From: a virus
DNA length: 64,000 nt
IMG/VR virus record: IMGVR_UViG_3300037141_000243
Coordinates: 1 to 64,000 of that record
Strand: one strand, 5' to 3'
The position numbers were made by a program, and so were the translations under genes. Positions within the stretch are counted from its first letter, which is position 1, and each line of letters starts with the position of its first letter. The notes beneath the pieces were generated by a model, which made no database searches, had not been told where the DNA came from, and saw only the letters and a list, made by a program, of their open reading frames with translations. This document shows positions 42,268-50,087 of this stretch, piece by piece.

Positions 42268-42987
42268 CTATTTACCCCTACAAACATGCTTCCACGTCTG
42301 ACCAGAACAGATAAGGCTTATGGTTGCTTTACCAACCCCAAACCTTTTTGCTAACGCTCCCCCGCCAAATTCTTGATGATACGGTTTATAGTTCTCAATA
42401 ATAAAACGAACATCATCTTCAGTAAGTTTTGACGAACTACTTTTACTACCCCTAAGTGAATCACCGACTTTTCGATTATGCTCGGCAGTGTGGGGTTTGC
42501 CGCGCAAAGCTATAGATATTTTTTTCTTATGCACTTTAGACAATGGTTTTCCACCTACCCATATTTTTCTACCATTTCTATGTGCATCACGAATATTGTC
42601 TCCTTTTGTTCCCCACGCAAGATTTTCCAAATAATTATTTGTACAATCATCATCCAAATGACGAGCAAGACTGCATCCTTTTCCTGATCCATATTTAGTT
42701 GGTGGTGGTCCCCTAAACGCCAGCAAAACAACAGCAGCCACAGCAATCTGTTTATCTTTGCCAATCTTTGCATAAGCTCTAACTTTTCCTGAATGTTCTA
42801 CTATAGATTCAGCCCACACGCGCCCATCAGAAGACATAAACGATGCCCGTTTTGTACGTCCATTATTACTCGCACATAGCCCATCAGACCCAGGAACGGG
42901 CTTCCATATTTCAGGGCGATGATAAAGGTCATTTGATCCGGCCTCGCCTTGTGCCTTGGCGAGAGTCTGCGCCCCAAAGAATCCCAT
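42268..42987 (-). CDS. HNH homing endonuclease 2, fused to a copy of the polymerase N-terminus
   Basis: 239 residues. Residues 1-24 are a near copy of polymerase residues 1-24 (19 of 24 identical, first 12 all identical). Then NUMOD4-like EIWKPVPGSDGLCASNNGRTKR, an HNH core GCSLARHLDDDCTNNYLENLAWGTKGDNIRDA, and a C-terminal HTH (GGGALAKRFGVGKATISLIC). The last codons contain the ribosome site used by the polymerase. The gene has therefore inserted at the 5' end of the polymerase while keeping a polymerase-like start. Confidence 0.87.
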   Translation of the reverse strand: MGFFGAQTLAKAQGEAGSNDLYHRPEIWKPVPGSDGLCASNNGRTKRASFMSSDGRVWAESIVEHSGKVRAYAKIGKDKQIAVAAVVLLAFRGPPPTKYGSGKGCSLARHLDDDCTNNYLENLAWGTKGDNIRDAHRNGRKIWVGGKPLSKVHKKKISIALRGKPHTAEHNRKVGDSLRGSKSSSSKLTEDDVRFIIENYKPYHQEFGGGALAKRFGVGKATISLICSGQTWKHVCRGK

Positions 42988-42993
42988 GTGATG

Positions 42994-43335
42994 TTATTTT
43001 ACTTCTTCAGGTTGAAACACCCAATACTCGCTACACAAATCACACAGCATTCCCCACGAAGGCCACCCGTGAATATAAGAGCTATCGGGGGCGGCCATCC
43101 ACGCCTTCTCAAAAAACGAATGCAAGGTTTCGTGATCCTTTTCTGCCTTGGCGTCCTCAAGAGTGCGGATCATTGTCTTTTCGTGAATTACAGGCTCTAA
43201 TCCAATACCATCAGACCACCACAAGCCTTCAGGACCTCGACTCATTGGGGCGCCACATCGATCAAAAATATCAAGGATATTAGACCAATGCGAATCAACA
43301 GCCGCCCACCAATCCCCCTGTGTTCTAATTTCCAC
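42994..43335 (-). CDS. Hypothetical Trp-rich protein
   Basis: 113 residues from GTG 43335, one base after the clamp-like gene stop (an in-frame TTG at 43359 overlaps that gene). Rich in Trp/Cys (WWAAVDSHWSNILDIF, GLWWSDGIGLEP, GWPSWGMLCDLCSEYW). Not recognised. It was probably adjacent to the polymerase before the HNH gene entered. Confidence 0.5.
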   Translation of the reverse strand: MEIRTQGDWWAAVDSHWSNILDIFDRCGAPMSRGPEGLWWSDGIGLEPVIHEKTMIRTLEDAKAEKDHETLHSFFEKAWMAAPDSSYIHGWPSWGMLCDLCSEYWVFQPEEVK

Positions 43336-43336
43336 G

Positions 43337-44356
43337 CTACACCATTCCGCTGACAACAAACCCCGAATGGTTACCCATCGTCATGATGACGCAGTTATCG
43401 GTAAACAAAATCTTGTCCATTTTGGAAAGACCCTTCTTGACCAGCGCCACATCAAACGCTGATTCGGCTTTATAGCTCGCGCCTTCCAGCGGCACCTTTT
43501 CTCGCAACTCGCCGGCATTGGTATCCAGCTCAAGAGAAAGCATCGCATCAGCCACGGTATGCTTAACCCCTATCGGCAAAACGCCACAAAGCACCAGCAC
43601 ACGGTCATACGCCAAGGCCAAGCGTCCGGGGATTTCGGTGACCTTTTTATGGTAATTTTCCGGCAGGACATTTGCTAAGGCACTATCATAATCAAGCGGC
43701 TTTTCGCTATGGATCAGGCGGGAAAATATGGCGGTGCCGTTCTCGGCTACGGCCATGACCGCATCTTCCTCAAGGTACAACTTACCGCCAGCAGCGCAAA
43801 GCTCAAGCACCTGTTGGCAAAAGGCGGGCGGCACTTCCATCCGCACCTTCGGCAGATCGGTGCCGTTAACCACCGACCAGGCCAAGCTGCGGTCGTTGGT
43901 GGAGTACAATCGCAAGCGGTCCTTTTCACTAATGAAGCTGACCCCGGTTTCATCCGTGGCGCTGATCAGGACATGTTGGATCGCATCCAACAGCTTTTGA
44001 TCCAACTTGATGTGTTTTTTGGGTAGCTGTGGGAATTCCCAGACCGCACTATCGGGTGGCAGAGACGGAAACTTGGCTTTCGATCCACCCAGCTTCAAAA
44101 GGAAGTCGTTACCATCCAAAGTGATCTCAGCCTGCTTGGCGAGGGAATTGCTGACCATGCCGTAAAGCAACGCGCCCTGGACGCCACCCTTAAAGTCAGT
44201 CTCCAGCGGCACGTCTATTCCGATGATATTATTGTAGGCGAAGAGCGATTCCCCTGTGAAGTAGTAACACAACAGTTGCGTTAAGGGGTTTTTGTCCGCG
44301 AGAGCGGGTTTGCAGTTTTTAAGAGCGGTGAATAATTCACGGCGGTCAAATTTCAT
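43337..44356 (-). CDS. Sliding clamp-like protein (DnaN/beta-type, divergent)
   Basis: 339 residues from the ATG at 44356 (GAGGG five bases upstream). MKFDRRELFTALKNCKPALA, then repeated alpha/beta units (LPKKHIKLDQKLLDAIQHVLISATD, PKVRMEVPPAFCQQVLELCAAG, ILFTDNCVIMTMGNHSGFVVSGM) match the threefold beta-clamp fold. It lies near the clamp loader and polymerase, as expected for their processivity partner. Divergent, so moderate confidence. Confidence 0.65.
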   Translation of the reverse strand: MKFDRRELFTALKNCKPALADKNPLTQLLCYYFTGESLFAYNNIIGIDVPLETDFKGGVQGALLYGMVSNSLAKQAEITLDGNDFLLKLGGSKAKFPSLPPDSAVWEFPQLPKKHIKLDQKLLDAIQHVLISATDETGVSFISEKDRLRLYSTNDRSLAWSVVNGTDLPKVRMEVPPAFCQQVLELCAAGGKLYLEEDAVMAVAENGTAIFSRLIHSEKPLDYDSALANVLPENYHKKVTEIPGRLALAYDRVLVLCGVLPIGVKHTVADAMLSLELDTNAGELREKVPLEGASYKAESAFDVALVKKGLSKMDKILFTDNCVIMTMGNHSGFVVSGMV

Positions 44357-44428
44357 AGGTACCCTCAAAAAGAAAAGGCTCGCTAGATAAGACATACCCA
44401 GCGAGCCCAAGGTAGAGGAGTAATAGGT

Positions 44429-45130
44429 TTAGATGTCGGCGGCTTTTTTCCCGGACGCCGTGATCTTGTAATGACCGCGCTCGGCCCGCGCCAGATAACC
44501 AGCCCGGCAAAAGCGCGCGTAATGCAGCTTGACATCATTCTTTTCGCACTCGGCAGCAATGCCGGCGACCGGCATCCCGGCATCGCCCTTCTTGGCAATG
44601 GCCTTGAAGATCGCCTTCCAAGGGGCCGACACCGATTTAGTCCCAGTCTCGTAGCTGGCCGACTTCCCGTTGGATGCTTTCTTCGCAGCACCATTAGTTT
44701 TGGGCTTAGCGACCTTGGCGACCTTGGCGGCCTTGACAACTGGTACCTTGGCTTTCTTGGGGGCGGCGACTTTCTTCACCGCAGCCTTCTTGGCGGTTTT
44801 CTTGGCAGGCATTTCAGGTTCGCTTTCTTCACCAAAGACAACATCTTCAGTAATAACATTCGGTTTCTCAGTATCGACCGGGTCTTGCCAATCGAAGTCA
44901 GGGTAATCCTGATCCTTCTTCATGGCTGCGTTAGCGGCATTGATCCAGTCCTGCGCTAGGCCGGTCAGACCGTCGTAGGTCTTGTCCTTGTCCTCATCGG
45001 ACATGTCATTGACCTTGGCCGCCAGCTTCTTCAGAAAGGCTTGACGCTTTTCCTTTGCGCCGGGCTTTAGACCCGTGACCTCGCGCAATTCCGTCTCGAT
45101 TGCAGATATTGTACTCTTTTTAATTGCCAT
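44429..45130 (-). CDS. Histone H1-like protein with C-terminal winged-helix-like domain
   Basis: 233 residues, ATG 45130 with AGGAGG nine bases upstream. Residues 1-70 helical, 105-155 an H1-type Lys/Ala/Pro/Val-rich tract (AKKTAKKAAVKKVAAPKK), and 160-233 a compact alpha/beta domain (WKAIFKAIAKKGDAGMPVAGI) that may be a small DNA-binding HTH. Proteins of this kind compact DNA or coat nucleoids in bacteria. In a phage it could bind replicating or host DNA. Confidence 0.6.
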   Translation of the reverse strand: MAIKKSTISAIETELREVTGLKPGAKEKRQAFLKKLAAKVNDMSDEDKDKTYDGLTGLAQDWINAANAAMKKDQDYPDFDWQDPVDTEKPNVITEDVVFGEESEPEMPAKKTAKKAAVKKVAAPKKAKVPVVKAAKVAKVAKPKTNGAAKKASNGKSASYETGTKSVSAPWKAIFKAIAKKGDAGMPVAGIAAECEKNDVKLHYARFCRAGYLARAERGHYKITASGKKAADI

Positions 45131-45191
45131 TTGGGGTGGACCTCCTGTGTAGGCAATACTTATACGTACGGAATGTAATACGTCTAATATG

Positions 45192-45905
45192 TCAAGTGCT
45201 TACCATAGTGAAACGGAAAGCATAACGCTCGGTTTGGTAGACCTTGCGCTTACCGTACTTCTTAGGCTCGGGGGCGGCATAAACGCGGGGCGCGCGTTTG
45301 CACTCTTCAAGGTCACCCCCATAAGTAAACCCGGTTGTATATTTAGGCTGGCCCGGGTCAAGACCCAGCAAGCTGCGGAGCTGGCCTTCAAAGTCGTGGC
45401 CGCATGTACCCAAGAGGGCGTTCAGTTTCTCGTTCGTAGTAAGCCTTAGCCCGGCGGTGATCACCTTGGGGGCGGTCGGCTCTTCCGTGATGACCCGCAT
45501 CAAGGTCCGGATTTCCTCTGACGCTGATTTCAGAGTCGCGATCATTTCGGCGTCCCCACATTCAGACCCGCCGACCATTTCCAGCAAATCCGCATCTGAT
45601 GTAGCGGGGTTCTTGCGGGCAAATTGAGAGATGGGGGTTTCCTTGGGGGCTTTGGTTCGCGCGTTTGCAAGGTCAGTGATGTGGTTGCTGAACACTCGCT
45701 GGCAAAGGCTCATAAAATGTTTTTGATTCTCGACCTTGTAGCCGTAGCGTTCCCGACATATTGCATAGGCCAAAAATCCATCTTGAATGAGGTCGCTGAG
45801 TTCGTAGAAGGCGGCTACCCGCCACAGGTTCTTTCTGGCCTGTTTGTAAATGTATTGTTTGAGTCCGCGATCTAGATATTTCGGCGGCGGTCGTCTCTGT
45901 GCCAT
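45192..45905 (-). CDS. Sigma-70 region 2-like protein (candidate late sigma)
   Basis: 237 residues. ELSDLIQDGFLAYAICRERY and FMSLCQRVFSNHITDLANARTK follow the region 2 pattern (core-binding D-L-x-Q-x-G and a -10 recognition helix). The middle is acidic (GGSECGDAEMIATLKSASEE), and the C-terminus is basic without an obvious region 4. T4 gp55 is a comparable minimal phage sigma factor. This protein could direct host RNA polymerase to late promoters. Confidence 0.6.
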   Translation of the reverse strand: MAQRRPPPKYLDRGLKQYIYKQARKNLWRVAAFYELSDLIQDGFLAYAICRERYGYKVENQKHFMSLCQRVFSNHITDLANARTKAPKETPISQFARKNPATSDADLLEMVGGSECGDAEMIATLKSASEEIRTLMRVITEEPTAPKVITAGLRLTTNEKLNALLGTCGHDFEGQLRSLLGLDPGQPKYTTGFTYGGDLEECKRAPRVYAAPEPKKYGKRKVYQTERYAFRFTMVST

Positions 45906-46040
45906 TGGTTCCCAGCCCTTTCGATTGCCCTGATAAAAGTCCGTGGTTGCAAACGGGACGCCACGGTCGCCCGGAAACGAAACACGAGTCTGCGAGGGTA
46001 CACAGAGCCGGTTTCCGTCGGTCTGCTCGACGATTAGACG

Positions 46041-46298
46041 CTAGGGGGCTTTCCCCTCTTTTGCAAGGCTCATGCTGCCCCAATCAAGAGCTAATTCAGG
46101 AAACTGATCACTTTTCTTTCCTGATATATAACCATTCGGTCGCCACTGACCCTCAGTCCGCGCGCCAGTACAATCTAAATAAAATCCGCAAATACGATAA
46201 TTATAAGTGTGGGCATACTCAAACTTTGCACCATTCCGTAAGCGTGTTACTTTACTAGGATCACGCCCCAGCGATTGCATAGTTTCCCACGCATTCAT
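46041..46298 (-). CDS. Small hypothetical protein
   Basis: 85 residues, coupled to the primase stop by ATGA. Aromatic-rich with RNGAKFEYAHTYNYRICGFYLDC. Its 3' end contains GGGGAAAGCCCCC, a small hairpin at about 46043-46057. Not recognised. Confidence 0.45.
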   Translation of the reverse strand: MNAWETMQSLGRDPSKVTRLRNGAKFEYAHTYNYRICGFYLDCTGARTEGQWRPNGYISGKKSDQFPELALDWGSMSLAKEGKAP

Positions 46299-47296
46299 GA
46301 CGCCCTCATCTCCTTCAGCATTTGCTTAATTGCTGACCCCGACATTTCCCCAGGATCGCAATCGCCGTCCGTAGTCCAAGTTTTAATCCCCAAGGCGGTA
46401 AGCGATCTAGATACCGCCAGAGAGTCAATCGAGGCATCGGGGTCGAGCAGCAAGAATACCTTTTCGTAGCTGTGGCGAAGGTCAGCCAACAAATCAATCT
46501 GGGCCGCGCTCACCGCCTTGCCAAAAATACATGTGGCGCGCGACCCCGTTGCGCTGGCGTGCAGCGACAGGTTCATGGCATCGAGCGGACCTTCTGCGAT
46601 GACGAGTATTTCCCCACCCTCCGACAACGCGGGGTAGCCCAACAGCGTGTCGGTAATTGGACCCAGCGCCAAAGGGCCGTCGCCCGCTTTTTCAGAGTGG
46701 CGGGTCAGGGTTTTGTATTTCGGTTTGGCGTCGTCTGCGATTGACCGCGCGGTCCATGTAAACAACGCCCCAGCTTCGTCCCTTACCGGAATTACGATTC
46801 GATAGGTATAATCGCCCCTCATGGCAAAACGCAGATCGTAGTCCTCGATCAAGCGGTCGATCTGGCGCGCGGTAAAGCCCCGGCTAGCTAGGTAGATAAG
46901 GAAAAGGTGGGCACTCTTGCTTCCCCAAGCCCGACAGAATTCAGGGGGCATTTTCAGGGGGGCGCGGGCCTGGGCGCTATCTATCCCCTTCAGGGCCTCT
47001 AAAACCCCATCCAGGCCGCTTGTGGGGGCCGCTGACGGGCCTTTAGCCCCCTCGCCGCATAGGCGGGCGGCCTCGGCATAGGAACAGCCCACAAGGGCCT
47101 GAATCAAACGGATCGGAGACCGACCCCTATGATTACTCGACCGCCAACAACCCCAGCCTTTTCCACGCAGGGAAACGCCAAGATGCTTACCAGAATCGGA
47201 TGAACCGCATAGGGGGCAGTGAAGATACAAATCATAACCCTTACGGTCAAATTCAATTCCCCTTTGCACCAAAAACGATTCCCACGAAAAGCTCAT
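46295..47296 (-). CDS. DnaG-type primase
   Basis: 333 residues from the ATG at 47296 (ATGA overlap with the upstream gene). N-terminal zinc ribbon CPLCGSSDSGKHLGV, then WGCWRSSNHRG, typical of primase-helicase families. The TOPRIM core follows: EILVIAEGPLDAMNLSL (catalytic Glu) and FLLLDPDASID (D-x-D). It makes RNA primers; partner of the DnaB-type helicase at 57506-58939, though 10 kb away. Confidence 0.82.
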   Translation of the reverse strand: MSFSWESFLVQRGIEFDRKGYDLYLHCPLCGSSDSGKHLGVSLRGKGWGCWRSSNHRGRSPIRLIQALVGCSYAEAARLCGEGAKGPSAAPTSGLDGVLEALKGIDSAQARAPLKMPPEFCRAWGSKSAHLFLIYLASRGFTARQIDRLIEDYDLRFAMRGDYTYRIVIPVRDEAGALFTWTARSIADDAKPKYKTLTRHSEKAGDGPLALGPITDTLLGYPALSEGGEILVIAEGPLDAMNLSLHASATGSRATCIFGKAVSAAQIDLLADLRHSYEKVFLLLDPDASIDSLAVSRSLTALGIKTWTTDGDCDPGEMSGSAIKQMLKEMRAS

Positions 47297-47505
47297 TTCT
47301 TTTTCTGCACGCAAATTGGAACAGGGCCAAACCAATCGAATGCCCCGATAGGCGTCAGTCCTTTACCCATCTGCCGTTTAACTTGATGCGAACCTGTTAC
47401 CCAAACAGGGTGGATATTTGCCCACGGCGTATCTTTCCATTGAGCGTAATACCACCCGCTATCAATCGGCGGATTAGTCTGCAATCGACGAACTACATCA
47501 ACCAT
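47293..47505 (-). CDS. Small hypothetical protein (Trp-rich)
   Basis: 70 residues with DSGWYYAQWKDTPW and AFDWFGPVPICVQKKK. It is coupled at both ends (TAATG and ATGA). Of the type that often encodes small phage regulators or host-takeover proteins. Not recognised. Confidence 0.45.
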   Translation of the reverse strand: MVDVVRRLQTNPPIDSGWYYAQWKDTPWANIHPVWVTGSHQVKRQMGKGLTPIGAFDWFGPVPICVQKKK

Positions 47506-47768
47506 TATCCTTTACCACACACAGACCCATGTTCCTGCACAAATTGAAACAGGCTTTTCCTGACCACCGTGCATTTCTTCCGACCCAGCTTGGTTACCAT
47601 ACCCTTAACCGATTTGGCCTCTTCGCCAGCGTAATGCTCATGGCAACGCAAAGTATCATCGAGGCCGTGGGCGCTGACCTCAACCTCGTCCTGAGTCCGG
47701 TTCATTGCGACAAGTAATTCCTGCCATGACTCATCGCTGCATTTGATCAGTTTCAGGCGCGGGCTCAT
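47505..47768 (-). CDS. Small hypothetical protein
   Basis: 87 residues, basic C-terminus with Cys (RKKCTVVRKSLFQFVQEHGSVC). Coupled to its neighbours by overlapping stop/start codons. Function unknown. Confidence 0.45.
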   Translation of the reverse strand: MSPRLKLIKCSDESWQELLVAMNRTQDEVEVSAHGLDDTLRCHEHYAGEEAKSVKGMVTKLGRKKCTVVRKSLFQFVQEHGSVCGKG

Positions 47769-47980
47769 TTTACAATTTCATCCTCTCGTAAATTGAGGAT
47801 GTCTTTCCGGGGGGCAAACCGATGCCATTTCCCCACAGCGAAAAGCACTATAAACAAAATCACCAACCCAATATTATTCATGATCCAGGCCAAAGCCGCC
47901 ACAATCCCCAGGCCGGCAAACAGTATGCCTAACCAACCGAACATCATGAATAGTAGGATCAGGGCAAGTAGCGTTCTCAT
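47765..47980 (-). CDS. Two-helix membrane protein
   Basis: 71 residues from the ATG at 47980, which overlaps the upstream stop (ATGA); the upstream in-frame codons belong to the neighbouring gene. Two hydrophobic helices (LLALILLFMMFGWLGILFAG and IMNNIGLVILFIVLFAVG), then a charged tail RFAPRKDILNLRED. Holin- or antiholin-like topology, but far from any lysis gene. Function unknown. Confidence 0.5.
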   Translation of the reverse strand: MRTLLALILLFMMFGWLGILFAGLGIVAALAWIMNNIGLVILFIVLFAVGKWHRFAPRKDILNLREDEIVK

Positions 47981-48111
47981 GGCAAAACGAGCGCGACGAA
48001 CGCCCCCAACACCGCACCCACGAAACAAGCGGCAATTAAAATATGCCAGAACGGGGCCGGGCGTTTGCGATGGCCAAAAAGCACATCATGCGGATCAATG
48101 TAATTTTTCAT
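47977..48111 (-). CDS. 44-residue single-pass membrane protein
   Basis: ATG 48111 immediately after the upstream TAG; TGA overlaps the next ATG. MKNYIDPHDVLFGHRKRPAP then a hydrophobic helix HILIAACFVGAVLGAFVALV. Coupling at both ends supports translation. It pairs with the two-helix protein downstream. Confidence 0.5.
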   Translation of the reverse strand: MKNYIDPHDVLFGHRKRPAPFWHILIAACFVGAVLGAFVALVLP

Positions 48112-48315
48112 CTACACCACCATCAACAAAAGTTCTTCGGCCCCGTATACGCACCTGCGTCCACAACATTCGCATTCGTAGCCGCGTGCATCGGGCTCGC
48201 AGCCGTCAGCGTCTTCCCCGCAAGCAATACAAAATCCCGGATTGTCCATGACTGTATCGCGGCGCTCGCACGCTTCCATGATCCGATCAGCGGTAATTGA
48301 TGGGTGAATCTTCAT
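48112..48315 (-). CDS. Small zinc-ribbon protein
   Basis: 67 residues. MKIHPSITADRIMEACERR, then FCIACGEDADG and YECECCGRRCVYGAEELL form two CxxC pairs of a zinc ribbon. Very similar small proteins (ending YGAEELL) are common in phages of proteobacteria; function unknown. Confidence 0.65.
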   Translation of the reverse strand: MKIHPSITADRIMEACERRDTVMDNPGFCIACGEDADGCEPDARGYECECCGRRCVYGAEELLLMVV

Positions 48316-48593
48316 GGCGTTTCTCCTCTAGCGATTAACAGGCGCTCGTAATCCTTGGGGCTGATCATGACGCTTCTTCCCGCTTTGTGTACAGCATACA
48401 CCAGCGGCTTGGCTTTGCCCTTGGCCGCGTCAATCGCTTGGCGCAGGGAAGGGTATTCCTCACGGATGCTTTTGCCCCGCGTGCGGTAGTCAATCACGGA
48501 AAAGTAATCAGCGGCGAGGACAATTTCATCTTCCCACTGTTCGCGGGTTATGGGGGCGCTGGGCAGGCCGCAGGGGCCGAGGGTGGGGGTCAT
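48312..48593 (-). CDS. Small hypothetical protein
   Basis: 93 residues. SIREEYPSLRQAIDAAKGKAKPLVYAVHKAGRSVMI looks like a small alpha/beta unit. Overlaps both neighbours. Not recognised. Confidence 0.45.
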   Translation of the reverse strand: MTPTLGPCGLPSAPITREQWEDEIVLAADYFSVIDYRTRGKSIREEYPSLRQAIDAAKGKAKPLVYAVHKAGRSVMISPKDYERLLIARGETP

Positions 48594-48757
48594 TGCTTTG
48601 CCTGCCTTTCCCGCAAACGGCGAATAAATTCAGGATAAGGGATCATTTCCTTTGGCGGATTTGCTTTCGCGCGCCTTTCTAATTCGTCGGCGCGATCCAA
48701 AATCTTGCCAATATCGGCTAAGATTCCATCGTCATTGTTTTGGGGGGCGCAGGTCAT
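48590..48757 (-). CDS. 55-residue charged helical protein
   Basis: ATG 48757 and TGA 48590 each overlap a neighbour as ATGA. ILADIGKILDRADELERRAKA then IPYPEFIRRLRERQAKQ is strongly helical. The exact fit of both overlaps is the main evidence. Confidence 0.5.
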   Translation of the reverse strand: MTCAPQNNDDGILADIGKILDRADELERRAKANPPKEMIPYPEFIRRLRERQAKQ

Positions 48758-49002
48758 ATATTGCGTCCGTGATAATCGCCCATCAAATCGGCTTTATTGT
48801 AACCATCATTCCAAGCCGCCCGCCGAATTTTAGCGTGCTCGGGATATGGATTGGTATAAAGGCGCTTCGGAAGGGCTGATTTAGCACAAGCGTATTGCGC
48901 GGCGGTCTGCCCAAGCTCGTAGGCTTCATAAGTCGCATAATTCATCGGGCCATGACGCCACATCTGGTCAAAGCCCCTCTTTTCCCGGCGATAATTGGTC
49001 AT
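48754..49002 (-). CDS. Small hypothetical protein
   Basis: 82 residues from the ATG at 49002 with AAGGGAA upstream (an in-frame start 32 codons earlier runs through a hairpin). MTNYRREKRGFDQMWRHGPM, YELGQTAAQYACAKS and RRAAWNDGYNKAD suggest a ribosome-modulation-factor-like small basic protein; this resemblance is weak. Confidence 0.45.
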   Translation of the reverse strand: MTNYRREKRGFDQMWRHGPMNYATYEAYELGQTAAQYACAKSALPKRLYTNPYPEHAKIRRAAWNDGYNKADLMGDYHGRNI

Positions 49003-49131
49003 CTGATTTCCCTTTCTATTGCAGCGCCCGAGCCGTTTCCGGCGGCCTGGGTCGCAGGGGAATAATGGGCTTTTCCGGGGGCCTTTGCAAGCCCCCAAAG
49101 GGCAAGTTGTAAGCCCTTGTACATATTAGTA
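49003..49131. other. Short intergenic region with a GGGGGC hairpin
   Basis: No gene seen. GGGGGC-CTTTGCAA-GCCCCC around 49077-49096 forms a strong hairpin just downstream of the GIY-YIG gene. No T-run follows it on the minus strand, so it is not a classical terminator. Confidence 0.4.
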
Positions 49132-49995
49132 CTATTTGGGCTTAGGGGGTTTACCATGCTTTTCCCGCCATTTGACCCAGCCAGCACTCATGGCAGCACA
49201 AGTCTTTTTACGAAAATCTAAGTCATTCTCCCAGCGGGCAGAATACCTAATACCGGCGGCTTTTAATTTTGCCACTACATCTGACCGCCCCATAGCCTGT
49301 TTAACAGCGACCTTTCTCCGTTCCTTCACACCAGGTTTTGCATTAGCCGCTTTAAGAATTTTACCTAAATTAGCACGCCACTTTGGATCGGCCCTTGTCG
49401 CTTTGTGTTTAGCTTTCACTTCCGGACGACTATACGCTTCCTTTGCTTTGGTGCTTTGTCCTTTACGCCAAACTACATCCGCGTGGGCTACCCTACATCT
49501 TTCCTTCACATCAGGCCGAAGATGAGCCGCTTTAAGAATTTTATTTCTTCTCTCTAAGAAACCCGGTTTCCGTAAAGTTGCCAAAGCAGCTTCTCTTTTC
49601 TTTGCTTTTACCTCCGGTTTTGCCAACGTCTCTTTAAGTACCATCGCCCTTCTCTTTCTGGCATCATCAGAAAGGGCTACTAAACCATCACCCCCGCACG
49701 TCATATTTGCTAAAGTACCAGTACCAAGATCAAGTCTACCATATCTAGTAATTAATCTTATTTCTAAAGCAACCGCCTCTGATTTAGTCAGACCCCCGGC
49801 AAAAACTTCATACAAAAGATTTTCAGCACCGTATTTACGAATGATGTTTCTAAAAATATTCTTTCGCTTTGCGGGTCGCTTTGCTGCTCTCAAATGTTCT
49901 TCTTTACGCTGTTTTCTTTTGCTTACCCCAATATAACACAGCACGCCATTAGGACGGCGGAATTGGTAAACGTAATATATGCCTAAACGTTTCAT
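49132..49995 (-). CDS. GIY-YIG homing endonuclease 3 with repeated DNA-binding modules
   Basis: 287 residues from ATG 49995, five bases after GGGAGG in the leader hairpin. GIY-YIG domain: YYVYQFRRPNGVLCYIGVSKR, RNIIRKYG, LEIRLITRYGRLDLGTGTL, ending MTCGGDGLVAL. The C-terminal half has about six copies of a short basic unit around xPxVKxRxxxA (for example PEVKAKKREAAL, PDVKERCRVAH, PGVKERRKVAV). It is placed immediately after the SNF2 helicase gene and shares its leader with GIY-YIG gene 1. Confidence 0.87.
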   Translation of the reverse strand: MKRLGIYYVYQFRRPNGVLCYIGVSKRKQRKEEHLRAAKRPAKRKNIFRNIIRKYGAENLLYEVFAGGLTKSEAVALEIRLITRYGRLDLGTGTLANMTCGGDGLVALSDDARKRRAMVLKETLAKPEVKAKKREAALATLRKPGFLERRNKILKAAHLRPDVKERCRVAHADVVWRKGQSTKAKEAYSRPEVKAKHKATRADPKWRANLGKILKAANAKPGVKERRKVAVKQAMGRSDVVAKLKAAGIRYSARWENDLDFRKKTCAAMSAGWVKWREKHGKPPKPK

Positions 49996-49996
49996 C

Positions 49997-50077
49997 AAAA
50001 CCTCCCGGTTCGATCTATCCTGGGAAAAAGCGCGGCAGCCAGTTGGATGGACTGGTTTTCGGGGATCAACCTAGCCG
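49997..50077 (-). ncRNA. Conserved structured leader of GIY-YIG gene 3
   Basis: Same ordered blocks as at 7912-7989: CGGCTAGG, GAT, CCCCGAA, a CCAGT/ACTGG hairpin with CCATCCA loop, CTGCCG closing on CGGC, GGAT able to pair with the ATCC loop, then AACC-GGGA-GGTT holding the ribosome site. The hairpin stem differs in sequence from that at 7.9 kb but is paired in both, which supports a conserved RNA structure. It begins ten bases after the helicase stop codon. Confidence 0.6.
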
Positions 50078-50087
50078 CAAACAGACC

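Noticed and set aside
45673-46083. Minus-strand frame of 136 codons overlapping the sigma-like gene
   Set aside because: Out of frame with a well-supported gene, with Arg/Gln-rich shadow composition.
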